The notes: generated from the sequence alone by a model not told the origin. A stretch of DNA of 58,302 bases from Wuchereria bancrofti (GCA_005281725.1 SSBO01000014.1:73158-131459), one strand, 5' to 3'; numbered from the stretch's first letter, positions 38,463 to 51,449 are shown. Numbers and translations are program-made.

Positions 38463-40480
38463 GTCGTCGTAGAAACTGCTTTTATGCCAACCTGAAAAAA
38501 GTCCACTGTGTTTTATACGGTTAGTGAATAGAAGCCTTAATATCGCAGTACCGCTTCCTTTCATTTTTGAGTAATACTTTTTACTAGCAAGAGCACCTTT
38601 GATTTTACACTGATGTATCGTACCATTATCATCAATGACATATATTCAGAATGATCGCAACAAGACAATTCAATCAAATTAGCGAAAGTAGAAAGTTGAG
38701 AACACAGAACAGTATACAAATTTGACGATATGAAACTAAATCAGTTAAACTGCAACGTGTTTTGGCGTTAGCTCGCAGCCTAATGAAATGTTCTCGTTAC
38801 ATTGTTTTCACTTTAAAAGTGGAAAACGACGACAGCCAACAACGACATATATATATTCAGAATGGTTGCAACAAGGACATATATTCAGAATGATTTCTCA
38901 TGAATGTAAGTAGCGTTTAGTCTAATCCCAAGGCACAACTACACTATGCTATACAAGAATACGGTATTCACTCATTGTAGAAATAAAGAAGGCAAAGAGA
39001 ACTTCTTTAAACAAAAAAAAGGACAGAAGAAGTTCGTCTATTCCCTGTTAGCCCAGTATTAACAACAAATGGATGAAAGTCTATACATATTCAGAACCTA
39101 CTGAAGTTTACATTTAAGCTTAGGAATGGATTTCAGTCTCAGGATGGTTTTGTCCTATGTCATCTTTTGATTTACCACTTTTGCGATCAACATTCAACGA
39201 ATACCACTCATAACTCTTCTATTATAAAATATGAACTTTAAAAAATTGAGAGTTCATCCGGCTCAAGTATCAGTGAGTGTATGCGAATGTTAACTAAAAT
39301 AATAGTTCTGTAAGAATATATATATATATATATAAGTTCAGGGTTTTAAAGATATTTGAATTACGTTTACTTCATCATCCACTGATATTTCCCGAAATGA
39401 TCATATTATCTAATCATCCAGGAATCCCTTCCTGTCTATTTGGATAAACTATAGTTTTCCCGGATAACATAACTGCAATATAATCACATAAAGTTCATGA
39501 CACCATAACTATATAAACGAGATAAAATCAAGACAACCCACTCATTCCTCCCCGCTTTATCGCGGATAGCATTTCAAACCGATCACAAATATACAAACAA
39601 ATAAAGATGAACTTCCGCTCCATGCTTGTCGACTTTAATATAAGAATGAAGGAGTGACATAAATGTTGGTTTGAATTGTTGGTTGGTGATTTAGCGTTCC
39701 ATCTGACTGGTCGGTTAGTGTTTTGCTGCTAGTTTGGTTTTCAGCTATTGGATGGACAAATGCAATCTGATGAGTTTTGGATGATATGGCTAAATTATTG
39801 TACTAGTTCTGGTTTTTAAAATAGATAAGATAAAAGTTTCACTTATAATCTCTAATTTTAACAAAACTTAATGAAAGCACAAATGATTAAACTAGGTCAT
39901 CTCATGTGTTACACAGTTATATATAGGACTATAATATTTATGCTATATTACATCCTTATATATTTCTAGGTCTTTGATATAACAATAAAGTGGAGAATTA
40001 CTAATTGGTAAGCAGAAATTTTCTGATTTAAGCTAACATATTGTTATAAGGCATATACATCAAATGATTGATTAGTATCTTAGCATATAGTCTTTTCATT
40101 TTTTTAAACTTCAGCTAACCATAGTTACTCGTAATTTGCCTTAGTTCACAATTGTTTTCAGTACTTTTGAACTTAGGAACATCAGATGATTAGCAATGAT
40201 TTGTGTTTAAATGTAGGAAAATGCAATATTGATTTTTGCCTCTGTTGATCAAAATATTGACGCATAGTATTTAAGGAAATGATCAAGATGGTGAAGTCAT
40301 AGATCTGTGATTTCAGTTGGTAGGGCAGTTGCTTTTTCCTTTGTTCTAGTTAAAGTAACAGTTTGATAGAAGACCCCGTAGGATAATTCAGTGGTTGCGA
40401 AGGACATGTTTAGTCATTAGAGAGTTTTCTTTATAGGTAATAAGTGAAAGAACTAAAAAAAAAAAGAAGGAGTTATTTCA
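38463..40480. promoter_or_regulatory. Intergenic region between divergent Rac and NudE genes
   Basis: About 2.0 kb separating start codons on opposite strands, so it must contain both promoters and any 5' UTR exons. No TATA box or spliced-leader acceptor could be fixed with confidence. It contains an (AT)n run near 39319-39334, a three-copy short repeat (38639-38900), and a minus-strand frame open without ATG for about 54 codons (39638-39800) that could be an exon or chance. Base composition is clearly less AT-biased than in the first 29 kb. Confidence 0.5.
38639..38900. repeat. Three copies of a short ATATATTCAGAATG repeat
   Basis: ATATATTCAGAATGATCGCAAC at 38639 and ATATATTCAGAATGGTTGCAAC near 38850 are two close copies. 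The second is followed at once by GACATATATTCAGAATGAT near 38876. It is located upstream of the Rac start. May be a regulatory or simply a degenerate repeat; no function can be inferred. Confidence 0.65.
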
Positions 40481-42946
40481 ATGACGGATTGGGAGATGTT
40501 GGTCGAGCAGTATCGTGCAGAAGCGGAACGATACAAACAAGAGTAAACTATTCATTTTCAAAGATAAATGGAATAATAGTACGTTAATTTGAATACTAAA
40601 GAATAAAATCTGGATATTGGTGCCATGACATAGTATAGCTGAAATAAAATTTCAGAGCGAACGAAGCAAAAAATGAACTGAAAGACTTTGTAACGTTTAG
40701 TCAACAGATTGAAACTGAGCTGGATAAGGAATTGAATGCAGCTAACTTGTCGTTAAGTAAACGTGAAAAAGAAATTGCAGTTTTGACACAAGAGCGAGAT
40801 CGATATAAGGTTTGTTTTTGATTAGTCAAAATAGATGTATATGGTAGATGCGACATCTTATCGGCATTCGTTATACCTAACGTCTCAGCCATATTTGAAG
40901 GCGGTATTTATAGGAATGTAGCTATCTCTACACTACCTATAGATATGCCTTTCTATAATGCAGGCACTGTACAATTCATAAAATTTTGGATTCAGCTAGG
41001 ATATTATTGTATGGATATTACTGTTGGAGGATTTGATGATTAGGTTTCCTGCTGTCGTCTTTGAAGTTATAGCACTCTTATATCTTTTTTCAGGAGGAAG
41101 CTCAACGGTTCCGTGCGGAACAGTATAGCAAAGATATGAAACTTAACGACGAATTGCAAGAACTTAGAGCTGAAAAAGAAAATTTGTTAAATGTTGTCCA
41201 TAAACTTGAGCAAAAAAACGATGATTTAGAGAGAGAATTAAGGTATATAATTCATTCCTGATATCCTGATTTATTTCATTGTCAATGAATTGTTTGGCAA
41301 TGACAATGCCATATATTGTCCATTCTGTTGAAACCCTCAGAATTCTCTAGCCGACAAATATATTTTTAGCTCTTTGGTATCAATTCTTGAGTGCTTTTAG
41401 AATAACATGTGAGACTCTCAAGGACACTGAAAAAAAGTTAAACGAAGAATTAGAGGTGCGAGCGTTGCTTATTACAGAACTTGATAGTAAAGAAGACCTA
41501 AAGGTAAGCTTGTCGAAGTTGTCTGATTTCCAAAGACTTAGGCTTGTTGAGCGTGAGAGTAGCAACAAATGAATATTAGATAAGCTAGAGGAGGGGGACA
41601 ATAAGTAGGACAATAAATATCTTAATTTTCTTGAGTATGCTAAGATTGTTGCATGTTGGTCAGTAGAATAGACTTTTCAAACCATTAGTCACGTAGCCAG
41701 GAGTAGATGATTCATTTTGTGAGCATTTACAAAAATGCTACGAAAAACCGTATTCAATTAATGATCTCATCGCGCAGGAGGTTCAATAAATCGATTATCA
41801 TATGCTGTTCGTTGCAGATCCGTTGTCAGAGACTAGAAGATGAAGTTCGAGATTTAAAATTAGATGGTATGATAAAGGATACAAAACTGTCGAATTCACT
41901 TTCTAATCAGTCTAATGGATTGCCTGTTACTCGGGAGAAGCATGGTTCTGGGAATTTAATTCAGATGAAAAATGGTAAAAATTTCATTTTGTCGCGGTGA
42001 CTTTAATTAAGCACTTCGTTTTTTTTTTTTTTTTTTCGAAGATCTGATAAAGTCTGATCAGGAACTTCGTTATGATCTGGAAAACAGTTGATAGGTTTCG
42101 GAATACAGCGTAATATATTTTTCTGTGAATTGAAATCAATACTTTAATAGGTCGTTTGTAATAGATTCTAAAGATACTTAAATAGTTTGGTTTGATGGTC
42201 GTGCTCGCAATTTTTTTAGGAATACCCATCAATTTTTTGATTAACATTTCTCAGGCAACAAACTACATTTAATGAATGAACAGTTCTTGAGATCCTGAAA
42301 TTGTATTATACGGCTCGTAATTCGTTCAATCGAACAATTGGTATAAATTGAGGGCATTAATGAATTAAAATTGTAGGACGACAGAATAATGGAACATTAC
42401 AGCCTGGAAGATCAATAAAAAGTCTCACTTCCTGTGAGAGTACGTTTGTTTGCATTTTTTTTCTTATTGATGCTTGTATGGATTTCAAACTAATGTCAAT
42501 TAGCTCAATTAGTTTTTCTTTTCGATAAGTCAAAAAAGTTTTCCCTTCACCAAATTTTGTTCATCCAGGAAGGAGACGAGAAATTCCTCAAATTTCTTTG
42601 TTTGATAAACTCAGCAGTTTTATTCTGTTACAGATTATGATCTTTGTGCACAAGATGTTAATAAGAAAAAGTTATTCAGCGATGCAAGTCCGAACGGCAT
42701 TGGGTCACGTGTGAACTCCTTACCTCCTTCATTAGCGAGTAGTGTTTCACCAGTCATCGTCAATCTTCTTGAAACTATTCAGGTAAATTTCTTAATTCAA
42801 ATCTACGAAACTTTAGACCCTTTTTAGTTAAAAGTTAGTTTTCTGCAAGGTGAAGCTTACAGGCTCTCGAGGAAAAGCTGCTCATGTTGCATCCAGAACG
42901 GAGGACAAATGTGGAAAATGGATTTGGGACAGCAAGTCGACATTGA
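40481..42946 (+). CDS. nud-2: NudE/NDEL1-type dynein regulator (nud-2 ortholog), 306 aa
   Basis: Eight exons, 40481-40542, 40656-40809, 41094-41242, 41401-41503, 41818-41974, 42377-42439, 42634-42782 and 42863-42946, stay in phase and end in TGA. Residues about 1-180 are continuous coiled coil. Segments match the NDE1/NDEL1 core: KLEQKNDDLERELR (compare ELEQANDDLERAKR), the ELDSKEDL block and QRLEDEVRDLKL, which form the LIS1- and dynein intermediate chain-binding helix in the family. The C-terminal part (about 185-306) is Ser/Asn-rich, with a second family-like helix near SPVIVNLLETIQALEEKLL, where NDEL1 has a short amphipathic helix. NudE proteins recruit LIS1 to dynein for nuclear migration, spindle positioning and organelle transport. 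The length is close to other nematode and vertebrate members. The ATG at 40481 is preceded by poly-A then AGTTATTTCA, and no upstream in-frame extension is evident. Confidence 0.9.
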
Positions 42947-45579
42947 AAACAAGTACAGTATGTACATCGCTGTAAACATGCTTGTAATTTATAAAACTAA
43001 AACGGCGTTATTTCTCCGAATAGTTTCGGGAACCGTCGTTTTCAGATTTGGAATCTCATAGAGCCAGGGATAACTGAAACTTTTATTTATCTAGAATGGA
43101 TGCTTATTTTCTTGACTGTGTTTGCTCAATGTGTTATAACGTTTTTCGGTGGGTTCAGAGTTCGGCATGGTGTTTTTTACATTTTGTTCACGAAGAAGAA
43201 AAAGGTATTACAAATGGGAATAGTATGCATTTATTGGCGCTATTTGATTTGCTCGTTCATAAATTTTGATTGGTGTGCATATACCGATAAGCTTAGGATG
43301 AAATTAATACCGAAAATCTTCCTGAGTTGCTACTGTAATATAATTCCATTATGTGCTGTGTGATTATTGTAAACAATTTCATCAAATGAAATGTTTTTAT
43401 ATGCATATCGATTGGTTCTTGTCACTGATTAGTTACGATGTATACTTTTATGTTTTTCACGTAAGTGAAAGAAAGAAAAAACATTCTTTATTAGATTCCT
43501 CCTGTACTAACACGAGTGTATGATTGCTATGTAATTGTGTATATAAAATCATTTCCAGAATGTACCAAATTTTGCAGAGTGCACTCTTAGCTTATTATGG
43601 ATTTCAGCTTTGCTAATGTCTTAATTTTTTGATACAATTAAAGTGTATACCGCAAGTAAGACATATCAGCACCATAATCCATATCTCTTAAGATCAAGAT
43701 CAGAATTGATGATGAAACAGAGCATATAACGATTGACTGTAAATATGGTATTGTTCCTTGTTTATGGATCCAGTTTTTGATCGATAGAAAGTCCTCTGAG
43801 AGCTATCGTTTAAATATTGATAAGTTGATCTCTGATAGCTAGGATGTCTTTGCAATTCACGTTTTATCACTGGTAATAACCAGTGAACGAAAAGATCCTT
43901 TATTGTTTATCATTAATTGTCATCAATATGCTTCCAATGTATTGTAATCGGGAATGATGTGTAAAATAAAATTAGGATATTTGCAATTTCATGTGTATCA
44001 CATTGCCAGTACACACAAAATTTATGTAACACATCAAAGATTTGATTCGCTTTTCTTCATTCTCCTTTACCTCAGATGAACTAATTGCTATTTGTTTGGT
44101 ATACTACAAAAGTTGAAGAGGAAGAGAATGAGGATTGGACAGAAAAAAAAATAGGACAGTTTTTAAAACTTTTATACATTGTTAAATGAACAATTTCTTT
44201 TCTTTTTTCCTTTCATGATTTTATGGAATGTTAGAGTTGACATTGATTGGGAACTATCATTTGTTTGCGAAAGTTGCTTGTGTAGCGATAATTTTCATTC
44301 ATATCATTAGGACATATTATGTATAATATGTATTTGCACATTGGATGGGTATAATTAAATTTAAAAAATAAGAAGCTAATAGTAACATTTATACTACTTT
44401 TAATCATCAGTAAGAAATAATGATAAATTTCTAAATGAAATCTGCAACTTATGAATGAAATTGGGAATGAAATAAATTAAATAGAAAAGAATGTAATTAA
44501 AATTTTAATGATACCAAATATATTCATGTATTGTTAAATTATGGAGAAATTGATTAACCAACATATGTAATCTAATGTCAATCTTGTTAAACAATGATTA
44601 ATAACGCAGATGAACTTTTCGATCTGTCAATTTAACCTAAATTTTATATATAATTTAATATTTCTTTAACATTGCATGATTATGGTTATTTATATATGTA
44701 TATGCATGCATATATTCATTTTTATACATTTAAATTAATTGATAATATTATTTGATATTATGTTTACTCTCTAACCAGTAAAAAATTCCTATCAATCGAT
44801 GAGGGAAAAAAGAAAAAAAAAAAATCTCCCTATCGATGCTAAAGTAAAAAAAAAAAAAAGGAAAGAATCTTAAGATGACCTCGGTTAAAGAGGTGTTTCT
44901 GTAGCATTTTTGCTATACATCTATCCCCAAACAGATAACGATCAGGAAAAGATGGAATGAATTTATTCCCTTTTTTTCATTGTATGTCGTTTTTCTCTTC
45001 CAGTTGCTTCTCATTTTTGCCCCTCAAAATGAAAAAAAGAAGAAGAAAAAAAAAAAAATGAAAAGAGTTTCCTCTTTAAATTTGAGAAAAAAAAAAAGTC
45101 TCGACATTTCATGAGGAAAAATTTTCATCGTCATCTTTTGCAAACGAATATCATGAAAAGAATGAGGAGTAGAGAGAAACAGAGAGGTAAATCAAACCAA
45201 TACCTAAGTTGATTCGTTTTAACTCTTTTTTTTTTTCCTTTTTAGCTTGTTTTTTATTTGCCGAAATGAACATTTTACTAATTTTTATATCAGTAATATG
45301 ATTTGTTCACATCTCTCATTTTTTAAATCTTTTTTCCGGAATTTTTTTCTTACATTAATCTATTTTTTCTCACCTTTGTAAGGTATAAAGTTGAAGCGTA
45401 GAACTATTAACATTTTATATTATCCTAATATTCATTTCCCGAACTATAACATTAGTTCATTTTGGAGTAAAATTAAAATTAGCATTTGAGTAAGCGATAT
45501 TTTCTCCTTACAGAGTTGAATTTGGCCACGGCATTTTATCACGATGTCATTTCTTTTCCGTCTAAATATTCCAATTCAT

Positions 45580-45965
45580 GTTCAAATTGTCCATGTTCAT
45601 AGGTAAATCTAATAAAAACTCACGTATATAGTTAACTCCATCACAAATTTGATCTTTATAGTTGGCTACGATCCACATTTATGTCCAAAATGAATTCCGA
45701 TTTCATTTAATTTTCATAGTTAACTCTGAACCCATTTCATGTTTATAGTTGACTCCAATCCTTATTCGTGTTCATGGTTAACTCCGATCTGAATTTACGT
45801 TCACAGTGAGCCTGGACAAGTTGATAATCGCAGTTGGCTTCGATCCACATCCATGCTCATAATTGGCTCCAGGCTCCGACATAAATTCATGTTCATAGTT
45901 GATTCTGATCTGCATTAAGATCATGTCCATAATTAACTTTGATTCCGCTTCCTGTTGAATATTTA
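45580..45965. repeat. Degenerate minisatellite, ~30-35 bp period
   Basis: A unit resembling TTCATAGTTGACTCCGATCC followed by a short AT-rich spacer recurs about ten times with many substitutions; cores start near 45627, 45657, 45716, 45746, 45774, 45803, 45828, 45858, 45893 and 45929. The reading frame is not preserved between units, so it does not look like a coding repeat. Confidence 0.75.
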
Positions 45966-46336
45966 ACTTTAACGAAAATGACAGAGGACAGTTTGATCGT
46001 TGCTGCTTGTTTTGAAATTGCAGAATTAGTGCAAAACTGTTAAGTTATTATTTTATAAAATGATTTCGGAAATTTGTTTTTTTGTTTTTTTTTTTTTTTG
46101 TTTTAAATGGTAAAAGGAGGAGAAATGACCAAGCACCATGATATACTATATAGAAAATCGTATGCATTCTTTGCCTTTTCTAATTTTTTCTTCCGTTTTT
46201 TTCTTCAAACTGTTTTATGCAAATTGTATACTCACTGCTGATTGGGTCGTTATATACAAACGTACAAAGGATTTACGTACGAGGGAGTGCTATCCTCTTC
46301 TCATCATTTCAAATTTCGACGTTTTGAGAATATGAA

Positions 46337-46415
46337 TTTTTGTATGTGTGTGTATGTATGTATGTATGTTTCGATATGTATGTAGGTGCATGTATATGCC
46401 TGTATGCATATAGTA
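46337..46415. repeat. TATG/TG microsatellite
   Basis: Repeated TGTATG and TATGTATG units, then looser TGCATGTATATGCC-type sequence. Simple-sequence repeat. Confidence 0.7.
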
Positions 46416-46839
46416 GTGGACAATCAAACTATGTCACATCATCCTTCTTTTCCTTAAAAAGTAGCAATGTCTGATATTAGGTGAAGCGATCACCTCAACT
46501 TACAAATTTTCTCCTTTTCCTTTGAATTGATTAAATTATGTAGCCACTAGTTATATTCATAATTGTCGCATTTATGCACAGTTGCTAGGAGTTCCAATCA
46601 AACAAATTTGTAATTTATTAATTGTTAAAATTTTTTCTATAATCGATATGTTATATCTGATAATAGAGTCTTTCTATTTATATCTCATTATTGATTTATT
46701 CCATATATATGATATTATATAAAAATTGTTGGTTTGTTTTATAACGGATATCAATTCTAACATAAAAGACAATTTTTCTCAAAATTCCAGCTGTTCCTTA
46801 CAAAAGCGTTTAAGAATTAACCATTATGTAGAAAAAGGA

Positions 46840-47260
46840 ACAAAATAAAATGAAAGGATAGAAGAGGAAAAGAGGTCCCGCAAAGATGAGGGAGAGGTTG
46901 AAGGGGGATGGAGGAGGGGGTTAAATTGTGATGGTAACGATGAAGGTCGCTAACATAGGATCCGGTTGAGAAGAAGGAGAAAGAATTGTGAAAGCGACCT
47001 TTCTTCCTTTTTCCTTGTCCCTTGTCCCTCTTGCCATTTGTCCTGATCAAACCTCTTACTATAACTACCACTACCACTTCTACTACTTACTATCATCCCA
47101 TTCCTCTATTCTCCTCCTCCTCCTCCTCCGCTCCAATATTGAACAAAGGAACGGAACGGAAAGGGAAAAAAAAAAGAAGAGAGAAACGGAACAAAGACCG
47201 CTTCTCCCGCCAATGTGCAAATCAAATGATGGGAGGGGGAATGATGATGATGGTTTACAA
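46840..47260. other. Strand-biased purine then pyrimidine tract with microsatellites
   Basis: The top strand is purine-rich at 46840-46990 (GGGAGAGGTTGAAGGGGGAT-like) and switches to pyrimidine-rich at 46995-47130 with (ACT)n and (TCC)n runs, then back to purine. AAGGTCGCT near 46943 and AGCGACCTT near 46993 are inverted repeats about 40 bp apart and could form a hairpin at the switch. Open frames here on both strands follow from the simple sequence and are not called as genes. Confidence 0.55.
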
Positions 47261-48810
47261 GTGGTGGGTATTTGTATGGTATCCGGTTACCAATTTAACA
47301 ATCCTTGATCAATGTTAAGATTAATGTGTAAGCGTTAATCCCGTATATGTATAAAATTAAAATCCTATCCAAATTCAAATATAATGTAAACATAATGTAA
47401 TCAATGATATAACAATGATAAGTAATGATTGAAGATAGTATGATAGAAAAGTAAGATAGAAGAGGAGGAGAAAAGGGAAAGAATGGTAAAAAAGAAAAAA
47501 AAAAAAAGAAAGAAAAAAACCCTCTTACCTATTACCAATTCCTCACAACAATTGCCCTATTTCCCTCTTTTTTTTTTTTTTTTAGTTTTTTTTTTTTCAT
47601 CCTTCAATTCAACCAATTCCTATCACTAACCTCTCTATCTTATTCTCTTTCACCTTCTCTCTTACCCTCCTTTTTTTTTTTTCCCTCCCAGTATCCTATC
47701 CCGAGGATGTTATCCTATAACCCTCTTCACCGGGTCTTTGTACATATCTTCACCCGTCTGTTTCTTCTTCTTTTATTCAAAAAAAAAAGAGAAAAAAAAA
47801 AAGAGAAAAAAAAAGGAAAAAAAAAAAGAAATCCGAGCAACAAGAATTGACTGGTTGCGCAAATGTGTGTTCGTTGTGGTTCGATGCGTGCTATCTAATC
47901 CTTGCTTGTGATTCATAGATTTTCTTGTTTGTATTATTATCGATAGGTTATGATTACAGTTATATTTGGTTATCATAATTATTATGATTTTTGTTAGAAT
48001 TATGATGATTACGATTACAATTATTGCTACAATTATTCATAGTATTATTGTATACCAATAATATAAAGTTTAATACAACCGGGAAATAATTCATTCAAAA
48101 TGCTAATTAAGAATTGATTAACTAATTAATTAATTAATTGCTAATATATTACAGTATCAATTATCTAGCTATAATTGATAAAAATTAATATTGTTAATTT
48201 AGATGATTTACACGGTTACGTTTAATTATTAGATTAATGAGGAAATTATAATATATGCTTTTTTGACTATTGCAAATTTTTTTTAGTGTTTTGTTTGTTT
48301 GCTTGAAAAAGAGAAAAAAAAGGAAACATCGAATAATGCAATATATTCTTTTACAATAAGAAATGAAATTAGTATTAGGTATAATGAACAAAAAAAAAAA
48401 GTGAATGAAAATTAAATGTTTTTTAAACATTTTAAAATGATAACAAGAAGTAGACCCATTTTTTTTTCCTTCTCCGTTCGATATCGATTAAATGAATGAT
48501 TTCCGGTCTTATTTCTTCATCTTTATCAAATGATTTTTTTGTTTGGAGGGGCCGCGGTGTCTCTCATATCATTATCACATGATATGATTTATCACTACCG
48601 TATGAAATAATCATAAGTTTCAAAACTTTATGAATTATGATATTTTGTGATTCTAATTTGACAATCCTAATTGGACAAATGATTTATTCGGATATAACCA
48701 TGTCGTTTTCCTTTTGACTTTTTTTTTTATGTTATCATAATATTTTTTTCATTATTTTGTTGTCTATTCTGATACAGTTGTTGTATAGTAATTATCATCA
48801 TATTATCAAA

Positions 48811-48888
48811 ATGTCCTATTTTAGCAGAGATTTTCAGGATGATCTTGGAACTTTTGATTTCCCAGAAGTAAACGCTGAAATCGTCTGA
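48811..48888 (+). CDS. Possible 25-aa ORF or first exon
   Basis: ATG at 48811 encodes MSYFSRDFQDDLGTFDFPE and then either runs on to TGA (25 residues) or splices at GTAAAC (48868) in phase 0. Composition is balanced and acidic/aromatic, unlike the surrounding homopolymer frames. No downstream exon in the right phase was found; the open exon-like stretch at 50964-51036 would need a different entry phase. Weak call. Confidence 0.2.
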   Translation: MSYFSRDFQDDLGTFDFPEVNAEIV

Positions 48889-50478
48889 ATGGATGAATCA
48901 TTATCACTACTACTACTACTACTACCACTATATAAGCATATTAGCAGTAAGATGGTGTTGATGTGCCGGATAGAATGACCAAAGAACGAATCGTCGAATC
49001 GGATGTCTGAGTTAATTAGTCAGAGAAATTCGAATCGACATTCGACCTGTGGTCACTCACCTTACTTCTCTGTTATTTCATCTTCAAACCATCACCACTC
49101 ATCTATACTATGTTAAATAAGTTAGAAAGTTGTAAGAATTATCATAATAAAATCCCATAGAACTATTATGGATATTATTAATACTATTAATGATTCAAGT
49201 AATATCACTCGTAATTTTCCTTCCATTGCATCTGAGAGATTCATGATTTTTTGACCGATCTTTTTGATGTATCAAAAAGTCGGTGTTATTATTGCATATC
49301 AGCTATACGTGTACGTGCTATACGTAAGAAAGCTAACTTGAAACGAGTTTCACGGATCACTTTCAATTCAAGTGACATACTTTACCGTATCCCATTTACT
49401 TGGTGAATTATCGGCAGTAGCAATTCATATATTAACAGATGCTAGCACAGTGAAATTTTCATGTACATAAGCATTTTAAGTCCTGAAAATATCAAATTAT
49501 GCGTAATTTTAGTTTTTTTAAAAAAAAAAAAAGAAAAATGGTATGGAACAGCTCAATGGGCAATTTTTTATTTTCCGATTTCCAGAAAAAGTGATTAGTT
49601 TTTTGATCGATTATCGGTAACAGATGCATGCATTAATACTGGATTCCAAAAACCTATGTATATTATTCCATTACCACTAATATTATTATCGAGAAGATGC
49701 ATATTATATCGTTTAATGTATGGAAAATTAACACTTAATTTTTTTCTTTCTTTCTTTTTTTAATGAATTTATCTTAATATGAGGTGTTATTAAAGGAAAA
49801 AATGTGAAAAGTCTGCTAAATTATTGTTGATTATGAATTTTACAATATGATAACTACATTGATAGAAAGGATGAATTAATAAATTGCAACATTTAGCAAA
49901 AAATTTTAAATTAACCAATTGATGTCAGTTATATTTGTAGGATATATATATACTCTCACACTAATCATACTTTATCACAAAATGTCTGTTTCCCTTCCGG
50001 ATCCCAAAAACCTGTGCACATATCCTCGTTACAAACAATTATGATGACCCGAATTTTATGCAGTATCGGATTTTACTTTTTAAACTATTTATTTCTGTTA
50101 TATTAATTAATATAGATTAATGCAAATCATTATCATCTCATCGGACTTGTCCGATTACTGTTTATATATATATATGCAATTCCAGTACTAATTTTACTAC
50201 GCTGATTATTTTCAGTGTATCATTGATTTGTATTCGTTGAATAGGTCAATGTGATTTGATTGCTAGAGCAAAAGGTTTGTTAAATTGAGCACTTTTTTTA
50301 AAAAAAAAAAAGTCCAAAAAATTCACTATAACTATAGGCATTAACAGAAAAAGATTTCATTTCATACTATTTTTACCTTAATTATTCAACAATGAAAAAT
50401 TATTATCATTGTATATGCTAATGTTAAGATTTGAAAGTATTTCGTACTGATTTTTTCTTCTTTAAAAAAGAAAAAAAA

Positions 50479-50565
50479 ATCTCGACTAAGAGATATTGAT
50501 GAGGGGATAGTTGAGATAAAAAAAAATCTCGACTAAGAGATATTGATGAGCGGATAGTTGAGATA
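50479..50565 (+). repeat. Tandem pair of 40-nt stem-loop units
   Basis: Two copies, 50479-50518 and 50526-50565, 47 bp apart, differ at one base. In each, ATCTCGACTA pairs with TAGTTGAGAT (10 pairs including one G-T) around a 19-nt loop containing ATTGATGAG. The single difference (G versus C) is in the loop, so both stems are intact. A short poly-A links the units. It resembles no ncRNA I know. The GATGAG recalls a hammerhead core but the other core elements are missing. Confidence 0.8.
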
Positions 50566-51449
50566 ATTCCCATCCGTAATGATAGATTGTTAGAATTAGT
50601 TACGAGAATTTTTCAATTTCATATTAGTAAACTTTTCATTTCGAAGTACTTGTTGGTAATATAATTGATAATAGATGATGTTAAGAATACTTTCCCTCTG
50701 TTTACTTTTTACAGTATACCTTACACATTTAACTGAAATGATTAAGTTATATTAATTAAAGATATTATCATGGTTAGTATCAAGATTCTTATTTCATTTT
50801 CTGGTATATTATATTGTATACGATAATTTCCTATATGAATTCTTGAGAAGACTACTATGAATACTTCTTTAAGAATTATTATAAATTAAAATTTTCATGT
50901 TATCACTGATAATATCATTTTGTATTTGACACTTTTATTTTCTTTTTGTTTTTCTTTTGTTAGGGAGCAGCAGTTGAGCGATATTGTCGATGAGATGCTG
51001 AATTTGTCACAAATATTCATTTTAGTTGTATCAAAGGTGTGTAGTAATGATAAAATCAAAATAGGAAAATAAAGGGAAATTCAATTTGTTTTAGAAATAG
51101 ATTGAAATATGTATATATATTTTTTTTAATTATAGATGAAATTCTTTATTTCATAATTTCTGGAAAAGGAAATTTTTTTAATTTTTGAAGAGAGGTTAAT
51201 TACATTTCGCTTAATATTTATATATTTATTTCAATGAAATATTCATTGAAAATTTATTTATATTCCTGCTTTTATACCATTCTGTCATTTCATCTTATCA
51301 TCTAAACAAGAATGCATCAGTATAATGCTAAAACATTTAAAAATTAATGCAAACAGTAAACTAAAGTATTATAAAATTATTGAAATTTTTATGATAAAAA
51401 AAAAATTAGCACAATTGTAAATTGTGATATGTTATCATGTTATCATGAC

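Larger units (their letters stand above)
42947..51449. other. 8.5-kb intergenic region, no supported gene
   Basis: Lies between the NudE gene and the convergent Stum-type gene. It opens with the probable 3' UTR of nud-2. An 87-codon frame at 43100-43363 lacks any phased partner. Listed separately are a degenerate minisatellite, a TATG microsatellite, a purine/pyrimidine-biased tract, a 25-codon ORF at 48811 and a paired stem-loop repeat near 50.5 kb. A short open frame at 50964-51036 (+) with plausible acceptor and donor could be an isolated exon. Confidence 0.5.

Noticed and set aside
40300..40440. tRNA-like stretch with AGTTGGTAGGGCAGTTGC
   Set aside because: No B-box (GGTTCRANNCC) at the right spacing and no acceptor stem can be paired.
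47773..47976. Minus-strand 67-codon frame with Phe-rich tail
   Set aside because: Half of it is translation of an A-rich run, with no exon context or recognisable motif.
50479..50565. Hammerhead ribozyme
   Set aside because: The GATGAG in the loop is suggestive, but the core has TTGATGAG instead of CTGATGA and there is no GAAA strand or cleavage-site helix.
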